Shown here piece after piece: positions 26,629 through 34,098 of a stretch of DNA of 34,098 bases. Position 1 is the stretch's first letter, and every line of letters starts with the position of its first letter. The position numbers and the translations under genes are program-made. The notes beneath the pieces are model-generated. The model saw only the letters and a program-made list of their open reading frames with translations. It did no database searches and was not told the origin of the DNA. The stretch is taken from contig JAURQB010000162.1 in assembly GCA_030836365.1 (NCBI GenBank), positions 1-34,098 on the forward strand, read 5' to 3'. This DNA is from Bdellovibrionota bacterium. GTDB taxonomy: Bacteria; Bdellovibrionota; Bacteriovoracia; Bacteriovoracales; Bacteriovoracaceae.

Positions 26629-28569
26629 TTAAGGTTCACCCCATTTTGCACATACGACAAAAATATTATCAGGCTCTTTGGCTCGTCCTGTGCATCTACA
26701 TTGATATGCATTGTCATTAGGGATAGGGTGACTGATTTCAATCGATCCACCATCACAATCACAACCTCCTCCGATTACGATGGAGTCAAGTAGGACATCA
26801 CTACACTTAGGACTTATATCTCTGTCACTTTCAACAGCAAACTCAACTTGGAATGTGGCATTTATTTTGCCTGGGCTGATTTTCGCAGCTGCCGAAATAT
26901 CGGTATCAGTAATTGTTCCATTCTGTATGTCTGACGTGCTGATGGTATTGTTCAGTATATCATGAGTTGTGATTGTGCTATTTTTTATATCATCAGTTGT
27001 GATTGTCTCATCTTTGATATCAATTGATGTAATGGAATCATTTAAGATAGAGGCGCTATCAACTGCATCAATTAGAGTTAAAGTCCCATTAACTTCTAGG
27101 GTGGCTCCATCTTTTATGTTTATACGACTTCCACTCTCTACAGATAATGTTGAGTTATGATGAATGGTAGTTGTTCTTAGGTCAACAGTATTTGAAAATT
27201 CAGTAGCACCGGTAACGGTACCACCATCGGTCAGACTTAAAAAAGTATCCTTAATATTTCCTGTTAATCCAGTGAGGTAACCAAGCTCTGATACTCTTAT
27301 TGTTGACGTCGTAATTTGTCCATTCAATAGAGAGGATATTAAAACGAAGCCTTGATTTGTTAAAGGCGCAAGCTTACTCAAAGCGATTGCTGCAGCAGCT
27401 GCGATGTCATCGTTAACGATAGTGCCGTCTTGAATTTTATCTGATCCAATATCGTTGATAGAAATGGTATTCGTCACTGAATCAAAACTAAGAGGGGGGG
27501 CGGCCGTAATTGACAAGCTATCAGTGGCAATATCACTAAAAGATGTCCAGGAGACTTCACCGTCACCATCGGTTACCAGCACTTGATTTACTGAACCATC
27601 TCCTTCGGGAAACTGGTAAGCACCACCAACACTGAGTTCGGAAACACCAAGGCTGCCATTGCTATGAATGTAAAAAATTTCTTTTACACCTTGCTTGAAT
27701 GATAAACCCGCGCCAGCTGCTTCAATTGTATATTCACTATCCGCATCCTCGTTTATATTAAAGCCAATTTTCCCTCCATTAGCGCCAAACGAATCTATAA
27801 TGAGCTCTTCAATAATAGTCAATGTCCCATCGCCTTCATCGAATTGAGGGATTTGACCAGGGCCGTTTCCGACATCTATGTTTAATATTCCGCTCTCGGT
27901 AATTTCATCGCCCTTATTTGCAAACCCAGTATTTAGCAATATGCTTTCAACTGCTCCATCTGAGGATTGCAGGGTGGCAAAATCAACGGGGATCCATGAG
28001 TTTAGGTCACCACTCCAGGTGACAACTTGGCCATCAGATGCGTTTTCGTGATGAAGTTTATCAAAGGTGATTGCACCATCCTCTATCTTCGCCGTTGTGA
28101 TACTTTCGTCGGCAATCTTGTTAGTGGTGATTGCTCCGTCCTCGATTTTAATTTCGGTGATTGCCCCGTCTGCAACAGTAAATGAAAGAGGAACGATAGC
28201 GGCACCGGTTGCAGTACTAAGTATTAATTCTATAACGCTGTTGGAAAGTAAGTTAAACTCGGAGGTAAGGGAGTAGGTGGCTTCTATTGACGTGCTTGTT
28301 TGTGAGTTTAGGGTTAGCTCTGCTTTTTTGCTTTCAGAGTTTTTTATTTGAACTTTTTCAATTCGTTGAAAGTTTTTTCCATTTATAGTGAAAGTGGAAG
28401 AGTCCTGATCAAAAAAAACTGATTGAACGATCAGCCGATTACTTGATAGAGTCCCTCCCGGGAGAGACATTGTCGCAACAGCAGTTTCCTCTTCTTTATT
28501 ACAAGAAAATAAGGTGATCGTTGCGAGAGCAATAATAAATAGACTCGAACATTTTTTTAACATCAACAA
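26629..28569 (-). CDS. Lipoprotein with tail-fibre/adhesin-like repeat stalk
   Basis: Lipobox LFSC; repeats DGAITEIKIEDGAITTNKIADESITTAKIEDGAIT and SITSIDIKDETITTDDIKNSTITTHDILNNTISTSDIQNGTITDTDI; Cys-rich C-terminus. Confidence 0.85.
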   Translation of the reverse strand: MLMLKKCSSLFIIALATITLFSCNKEEETAVATMSLPGGTLSSNRLIVQSVFFDQDSSTFTINGKNFQRIEKVQIKNSESKKAELTLNSQTSTSIEATYSLTSEFNLLSNSVIELILSTATGAAIVPLSFTVADGAITEIKIEDGAITTNKIADESITTAKIEDGAITFDKLHHENASDGQVVTWSGDLNSWIPVDFATLQSSDGAVESILLNTGFANKGDEITESGILNIDVGNGPGQIPQFDEGDGTLTIIEELIIDSFGANGGKIGFNINEDADSEYTIEAAGAGLSFKQGVKEIFYIHSNGSLGVSELSVGGAYQFPEGDGSVNQVLVTDGDGEVSWTSFSDIATDSLSITAAPPLSFDSVTNTISINDIGSDKIQDGTIVNDDIAAAAAIALSKLAPLTNQGFVLISSLLNGQITTSTIRVSELGYLTGLTGNIKDTFLSLTDGGTVTGATEFSNTVDLRTTTIHHNSTLSVESGSRINIKDGATLEVNGTLTLIDAVDSASILNDSITSIDIKDETITTDDIKNSTITTHDILNNTISTSDIQNGTITDTDISAAAKISPGKINATFQVEFAVESDRDISPKCSDVLLDSIVIGGGCDCDGGSIEISHPIPNDNAYQCRCTGRAKEPDNIFVVCAKWGEP

Positions 28570-28799
28570 CCTATCGGAAATCAGCTTAAATACCTAACAT
28601 TTTAATGACTTATAATTGAGTTATTCTAGTGCAGTATTGGGATTGTAAAATGTATGTTTTTTCAAAGATTCTAACGTCTAACTAAAAGTTTAGTGATTAT
28701 ACGTGTTTAAGGAGTTAAAATCCAAGTTCTGAAATATAATACTTTTTAAACAAAAATTATTGATACGAGAAATTTGAAATAATTAGTAGGCAGTTATTC

Positions 28800-31094
28800 A
28801 TGGGAAAACAAAACTTGGTTAGCAGTATCATCAATTCAATTATCAAGCATCCGCTAAAATATATGGCGACTTGCGTTCTGGTTTCAGTCTTTCTTATTCC
28901 TCATTTATTAAAAATTGAAAGTGATTTTGGCGTGAGGATATGGTTTCGAACAACTGATCCGTTGATAAAAGACCTAAATGAATTAGAGAGAAAATTTGGA
29001 AATGATGAAAAAGTTATCTTGGCGTTACATTCTCCTGATGGAATTTTTCAAAAAGATAAAATAGAGCTCTTACAGAAATTAACGGAAGAGCTTTGGCAGA
29101 TCCCCCAAATTCTAAGAGTGGACTCATTAACAAATTATAATTACTCAATTTCAGAGGGAGAGGACCTGATCACGGCCCCATTTTTTGATGAGTATGAAGA
29201 ATTAACTGATGATTACGTCACCTCTAGAAAAGAGTTGGCCCAAAACGATAAGATCATTCTGAATCAATTTGTTAGTAAAGACTTTAAAACGGCCGTTTTA
29301 TTTGGATCGATTGTCCCTGTCTTAGATGGAGGAAGTCCAAAGTATCGAGTAATTGCGCAAGAGATTAAAAATATTCGTACGAAGTATAAGAAATTAAACC
29401 CTGATGTTAGTTTTCACTCTGTCGGTGCGGCCAGCTATAATGATGCGTATAGAGAGGTTTCAGAAAATGATATAAAGGTGATGATCCCAATTGATTTATT
29501 ATTGATGATTCTCTTCCTCTTTTTTATCTTTAGAAGATTTGAAGCAATTGTCATCCCCACAGGTCTAGTCGCGGTCACGATTTTGATGACGTTTGGAACG
29601 AGTGGATTACTCCATTTTAAATATGATAATTTAAGTGCTGCAATTCCAGGGATTCTAATTGCTATTTGTATGGCCGACTCTGTGCATGTGCTTGCTACTT
29701 TTTATCGTAGCCTCAAGGGAGGTGCTTCAAAAGAAGAGGCAATGAAAAGTAGTTTGCATAAAAATTTTATGCCAACGTTTCTTACTTCAGTTTCAACGAT
29801 GATTGGCTTTTTTAGTCTTGTGTCCACTGAATTAATTCCCGTTCAGAATCTTGGCATCCTTGCAGGTCTAGGAACTTTTTATGCATGGATGTTTACAATA
29901 TTCTTTTGCGTTCCTTTGTTGAAGTTTATCCCCATTAAGCAGGTTTCTCTTGCTAAATCCAAAGAGGTTAGCCCAGAAGCAACTTCAAGATATATTCAAT
30001 GGATAAATCGAAATAAAAATCCGATTTTTTACATTTTTTCTATTCTCTCTGTCACTGCATTAATACTTGGTGCTCAAAATAAAGTGAATGCGGACCCTCT
30101 AAAACACTTTGATAAAAAGTTAAAAATTTCAAAAGACACAAATTTTCTTCTAAAGATTTTTAACGGTCTTGGTGGCCCGAATGTCATGGTTGATAGCGGG
30201 GGCGTTGATGGGATAAAAGATCCACGATTTATGGAGAAGGTAGAATTATTTAGGGCGTACGTTGAAAATCTGGAAGTAGTTAATAAGGTCACCAGTATTA
30301 CAGCAACTGTAAAAGACTTGAATAAGAAATTAAATAATAATTCACCTGAATATGATGCAATTCCGGATTCAAAAAATAAAATAGCGGAGACTCTTCTTCT
30401 ATATACAATGGGACTTCCTCAAGGAATGGGAATCAATGATCAAGTAAGTGTTGATAATAGGTTTATCAAACTGGTTATTTTATGGAATCTTCATGATGCA
30501 GAAACTTCGCTGCAGTTAATTGAGGAGCTAAATAAAAAAGCCACAGAGATTGGCTTAGATATAAATATCACAGGTAAGATTGTTTTATATCATCGAATGG
30601 TCAATTACATTGTAAGCTCATTTTTTCGCTCCATTGGATTAGCGCTCGTGCTAATTTCCATTATGTTAATTATTGTTTTAAAGAGCTGGAGAATTGGAAC
30701 TTTATCGCTTTTACCAAATGTGGTTCCGCTTTTATTTGGTTTAGGGTTAATGACCTTGGCCTCAATTTACATCGATATCGGAACATCCATTGTGATCTCA
30801 GTTTGTTTGGGGATTGCTGTGGATGATACAATTCATTTTCTCAGCCATTACCGAACGTTAACTTCGTCTGGCTTAACGCCAGTTAAAGCTCTGGAAAAGG
30901 TGTTTGTTCATACTGCTCCAGCGCTCGTGTTTACGACCATAATCCTGACCGTTTGCTTCGGTTGTTTTATTTTTGCGAACTTCGTTCCAAATATTAATTT
31001 TGGTATTCTTTGTTCAATCATACTAACCTTTGCCCTATTAGTTGACTTAATTTATCTGCCAGCAATTATTTTAAAATTTAACGTTTCAAAATAA
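28800..31094 (+). CDS. MMPL/RND-family transporter (Patched-like)
   Basis: Two repeats of a large extracytoplasmic loop plus about 6 TMs; motif-like ICMADSVHVLATF and LGIAVDDTIHFLSHYR. Confidence 0.88.
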   Translation: MGKQNLVSSIINSIIKHPLKYMATCVLVSVFLIPHLLKIESDFGVRIWFRTTDPLIKDLNELERKFGNDEKVILALHSPDGIFQKDKIELLQKLTEELWQIPQILRVDSLTNYNYSISEGEDLITAPFFDEYEELTDDYVTSRKELAQNDKIILNQFVSKDFKTAVLFGSIVPVLDGGSPKYRVIAQEIKNIRTKYKKLNPDVSFHSVGAASYNDAYREVSENDIKVMIPIDLLLMILFLFFIFRRFEAIVIPTGLVAVTILMTFGTSGLLHFKYDNLSAAIPGILIAICMADSVHVLATFYRSLKGGASKEEAMKSSLHKNFMPTFLTSVSTMIGFFSLVSTELIPVQNLGILAGLGTFYAWMFTIFFCVPLLKFIPIKQVSLAKSKEVSPEATSRYIQWINRNKNPIFYIFSILSVTALILGAQNKVNADPLKHFDKKLKISKDTNFLLKIFNGLGGPNVMVDSGGVDGIKDPRFMEKVELFRAYVENLEVVNKVTSITATVKDLNKKLNNNSPEYDAIPDSKNKIAETLLLYTMGLPQGMGINDQVSVDNRFIKLVILWNLHDAETSLQLIEELNKKATEIGLDINITGKIVLYHRMVNYIVSSFFRSIGLALVLISIMLIIVLKSWRIGTLSLLPNVVPLLFGLGLMTLASIYIDIGTSIVISVCLGIAVDDTIHFLSHYRTLTSSGLTPVKALEKVFVHTAPALVFTTIILTVCFGCFIFANFVPNINFGILCSIILTFALLVDLIYLPAIILKFNVSK

Positions 31095-31165
31095 GAAAAT
31101 ATTTCTCCCTAAATCAAATTTATCAAAAGTGAAACAATAGATGAGTATTGATTGTGGGAGATCTT

Positions 31166-32182
31166 ATGAGAATTCTTTTTGTATTATTAATTTCAATTCA
31201 AGCCAACGCTTACTTTAATGCAAATGAGGTAAAACAATCTATTTCAAAAAAAGATATTGATGTGAAAATCGCTAAAAAATGGTTTGATCATTACTATGCT
31301 AAAGGGAGTGAGGATTTTCAGACTGCTTTTGATCGAGGTGATCAGTACAAAAAAAGTATTGAATTAGTTCTTAAACGATATCAAGTTCCTGTTGATTTCT
31401 ATTATTTAGCAATGACTGAAAGTTATTTTAATAATCACGCACGCTCACACAAGGAAGCCGTTGGCTTGTGGCAATTTATTCCAAGCACGGCCGAGAATTA
31501 CGGATTAATTGTTACAGAGCAAATTGATGAACGTCGGCATCCTATTAAATCAACAATTGCAGCAGCAAAATATTTGCGTGATCTGCATAATATTTTTCAA
31601 GATTGGACGCTAGCAGCTGCAGCTTACAATTGCGGGGAATATCGAGTTTTACGAGCAATTAAAAAAGGCGGAACGCGATCTTTTGCGAAACTTGCTGAAA
31701 TGAAATTGTTACCAGATGAAACAATTAACTATGTAAGTAAATTTTGGGTCACACGAGAAATTGATGCCAAAATAAGAAAAAAATCATTGATGGTTTCTAA
31801 AGATCGATATTTGGATTCTGGTACGATTACAATTAAATCAATGGGGACAAAACTCGAGACATTAAGTCTAATTTCTGAATTATCAATGGATGAGATTATT
31901 TCTTACAATCCAGGAATCACTAGAAAAATGAGTAGCTTTCCGAAGAATTTTAATCTCTACTTGCCCCGAGCTAATGCGAGTTTGTATTCAAGCTTCATTA
32001 GGCAAAATGGAGTTGTTAGTAAAGTTACTAGACCAGAAGCATTGCATCTTTGGGGGATAAAAGATTCAGTCAAGGGAGATGATATTAAAATCACCTTCAT
32101 TTCACCACAGCAAATTAAAATTAAGAATATGAGAACAAAAGAAGAAACAATTATTAATAAAAAAGAATTATCAAAAATCTAA
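31166..32182 (+). CDS. Lytic transglycosylase, SLT domain (MltD-like)
   Basis: Start reassigned to ATG 31166 (signal peptide MRILFVLLISIQANA); PVDFYYLAMTESYFNNHARSHKEAVGLWQFIPSTAENYGL...AAAAYNCGEYRV. Confidence 0.88.
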   Translation: MRILFVLLISIQANAYFNANEVKQSISKKDIDVKIAKKWFDHYYAKGSEDFQTAFDRGDQYKKSIELVLKRYQVPVDFYYLAMTESYFNNHARSHKEAVGLWQFIPSTAENYGLIVTEQIDERRHPIKSTIAAAKYLRDLHNIFQDWTLAAAAYNCGEYRVLRAIKKGGTRSFAKLAEMKLLPDETINYVSKFWVTREIDAKIRKKSLMVSKDRYLDSGTITIKSMGTKLETLSLISELSMDEIISYNPGITRKMSSFPKNFNLYLPRANASLYSSFIRQNGVVSKVTRPEALHLWGIKDSVKGDDIKITFISPQQIKIKNMRTKEETIINKKELSKI

Positions 32183-32214
32183 TATTAATAAAAAAGAATT
32201 ATCAAAAATCTAAT
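32152..32214. repeat. Exact 31-bp tandem duplication across a convergent gene junction
   Basis: TATTAATAAAAAAGAATTATCAAAAATCTAA at 32152-32182 and again at 32183-32213 (match extends 1 nt to 32214). Confidence 0.95.
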
Positions 32215-32588
32215 TCAACTCCATACGAACTCGCTAAATCACGAACAGATGATTCAAAAAACTTTTGATCAAAAAGAATGCTTACGACGCTTGGTTGAAA
32301 GTTATTCTCTATCGAGCAACCGTCAAGGCATTTAAAATCTGGGCTTAATGCCTCTACTTTTTTTATCGGTAACTTGTGATCAAAGCCACCATACCACTTA
32401 AAAAAGTCTTCAATTCTTGAAACGAGCCTTGTATTAATCTCATCTTGAAGGTCATTTTCAAGGTTATAAATAAAAATGCTAGACTCTTTTTTCTTCCCAT
32501 CAAAATATAGGTAGACCTTACCAGATGTCTTTAATTCAAGAGAGGTATTAAAACATTTTGGACAATATGAATGCTTAGTCAAAATCAT
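32202..32588 (-). CDS. Hypothetical protein with N-terminal CxxC
   Basis: Intergenic ORF; SYCPKCFN suggests a metal-binding knuckle. Confidence 0.65.
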   Translation of the reverse strand: MILTKHSYCPKCFNTSLELKTSGKVYLYFDGKKKESSIFIYNLENDLQDEINTRLVSRIEDFFKWYGGFDHKLPIKKVEALSPDFKCLDGCSIENNFQPSVVSILFDQKFFESSVRDLASSYGVELDF

Positions 32589-32670
32589 GATTTATTGTAA
32601 CATGATATTTTCCCTTTTAACTATAGGCAGTTATAATAATGATCGACACTTTTTACCTAAGGATAATTAT

Positions 32671-33507
32671 ATGTTCGGTGATTCAAGAAATATTGAAGTT
32701 GATCAAGGATTTTTTTTAAATAGTGAGATTTACGAAAATGGTAAATCGGAATGGATTATTGTCACTCATGGCATCGGAGAACATCTTGGTAGGCATCAGT
32801 ATTTAGTTAACTTGCTTCGAGAAAAATATAATGTTTGCTTCTATGATCTTAGAGGTCATGGAAAAAGCGATGGAAAACCTGGTTATATTGATTCATTTGA
32901 CTTGTATATTAGTGACCTTGGGCAAATTGTCGATTTTTTAAAGCAAGAGTACAGAGCAGAGAGAGTTTCTCTTTTTGGCCACTCAATGGGAGGGTTGATT
33001 ACAGCAGCATTTACTCAACAAAAAGGAGATATTTATGAACCAGAAAAAGTTTTCATCAATGCTCCTCCAGTTAAGGTTCCAGGCCCTTTAGGAAAAATTG
33101 TTGATTGTATACCGTTTAGTGGGATTAAAAAGTTGGACAGCATATCAGGTGGTTTATATTTAAAAGGACTCGTTGATTTAGGTTTTCTGTCCCATGATAA
33201 GACTGTTGGAGAGGACTATGTCGCTGATCCCCTAAATAGATTATCCCTAAACACAAAATTGTTAATTGGAATGATTAGGTGTTCTCGAGAAACTTTTTCA
33301 AAACCAATTTCCCCAAAGACAAAAATGTACTGTTGTGTTGGGTCTGCTGACGCTGTCGTTGATCCTCAAGCTGTAATTAACTACTTTTCAAGCACTGAAA
33401 AAAATGTAAGGTTGAAAGTGATTGATGGTGCTTATCATGAAATTCACAACGAGATTGATAAATATCAAAAACCTTATTTTGAATATATTCAAGAATCACT
33501 TAATTAA
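32671..33507 (+). CDS. Alpha/beta hydrolase, monoacylglycerol lipase-like
   Basis: VTHGIGEHLGRH, YDLRGHGKSDGKPGYIDSF, SLFGHSMGGLI (GxSxG), DAVVDP, YHEIHNE. Start reassigned to ATG 32671 with AAGGA RBS; the 32587 ORF start would overlap the divergent gene. Confidence 0.85.
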   Translation: MFGDSRNIEVDQGFFLNSEIYENGKSEWIIVTHGIGEHLGRHQYLVNLLREKYNVCFYDLRGHGKSDGKPGYIDSFDLYISDLGQIVDFLKQEYRAERVSLFGHSMGGLITAAFTQQKGDIYEPEKVFINAPPVKVPGPLGKIVDCIPFSGIKKLDSISGGLYLKGLVDLGFLSHDKTVGEDYVADPLNRLSLNTKLLIGMIRCSRETFSKPISPKTKMYCCVGSADAVVDPQAVINYFSSTEKNVRLKVIDGAYHEIHNEIDKYQKPYFEYIQESLN

Positions 33508-34098
33508 ATTTTTTGATTTGAAATATTCTTTTCAATATTTTTAATTCTTATTACTGCTGGAGGATGAGAGTCGTAGAAGTTGCTAAAAACCTCATCCGGC
33601 GCTAAAGCACCATAATTAAATTTATACAGTTTGATTAATGCGGATTTTAGGTCCTCTCCTGATGTAAGCTTGCAGGCAAAGTCGTCTGCCTCAAATTCAT
33701 TTTTTCGAGAAAAAATATTGCTCAAGGGAGAGAGTAAAAAGCTATAAATGGGGGCAATCATCGTAAATAAAATGATCGCAGCCGCCGGAACTTTTGTGTT
33801 TAGCCCATGCCCCACTAGAAATTCGCTACTGGAAATCGCAATTGACAATAAATAAAATACGACAAGCATTGTAAAAACAGAGATGATCATTGATTTAATA
33901 ATATGCTTCTTTTTAAAATGACCTAGTTCATGAGCAAGAATGGCGAGAATTTCTTTATTATCCATTTGCTCAAGCAGGGTATCAAAAAAGACAATTCTCT
34001 TACTTTTTCCAAATCCAGTGAAATAGGCGTTTCCGTGCGAGCTTCTTTTTGATGCATCCATTGTAAAGATTTCTTTTGCATTAAAATTGATTTTCTTA
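33504..34098 (-). CDS. M48 family (Ste24/CAAX prenyl protease-like) metalloprotease, 5' partial
   Basis: DASKRSSHGNAYFTGFGKSKRIVFFDTLLEQM and ILAHELGHFKKKHI; frame stays open to the window edge (KKINFNAKEIFTMDASKRSSH), so the 34061 start is not the real one. Confidence 0.9.
   Translation of the reverse strand, partial: KKINFNAKEIFTMDASKRSSHGNAYFTGFGKSKRIVFFDTLLEQMDNKEILAILAHELGHFKKKHIIKSMIISVFTMLVVFYLLSIAISSSEFLVGHGLNTKVPAAAIILFTMIAPIYSFLLSPLSNIFSRKNEFEADDFACKLTSGEDLKSALIKLYKFNYGALAPDEVFSNFYDSHPPAVIRIKNIEKNISNQKI

Noticed and set aside
26780-28276. Plus-strand ORFs 26780-26965, 26969-27160, 28067-28276
   Set aside because: Shadow ORFs caused by the repetitive stalk codons of the minus-strand lipoprotein.

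Overview
The window is an AT-rich, gene-dense bacterial chromosomal segment. Gene content, many lipoproteins and a TIGR02147-like regulator suggest a Bdellovibrio/Bacteriovorax-type organism; this taxonomic guess is an inference. Recognisable genes are: a histone H1-like Lys/Ala tail (left edge, partial), miaB, a COG4324-like aminopeptidase, a gshB-like glutathione synthase, rsmD, a class I/II aminotransferase, PIN-PhoH plus PilZ, DedA, a 2-Cys peroxiredoxin, clpP-clpX-lon, tRNA-Val(UAC), an MMPL/RND transporter, a lytic transglycosylase, an alpha/beta hydrolase and an M48 protease (right edge, partial). There is no CRISPR array, transposase, integrase or rRNA. I found no clear multi-gene novel system. 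The best second-look items are: a 924-aa protein resembling an N6-methylase/specificity-subunit fold without catalytic motifs; a tiny coupled gene pair resembling a degenerate ECF sigma/zinc anti-sigma; a membrane protein with a decayed histidine-kinase ATPase domain; a lipoprotein with a phage-tail-fibre-like repeat stalk; an exact 31-bp tandem duplication at a convergent gene junction; and a 27-codon cationic ORF overlapping a possible promoter upstream of rsmD.
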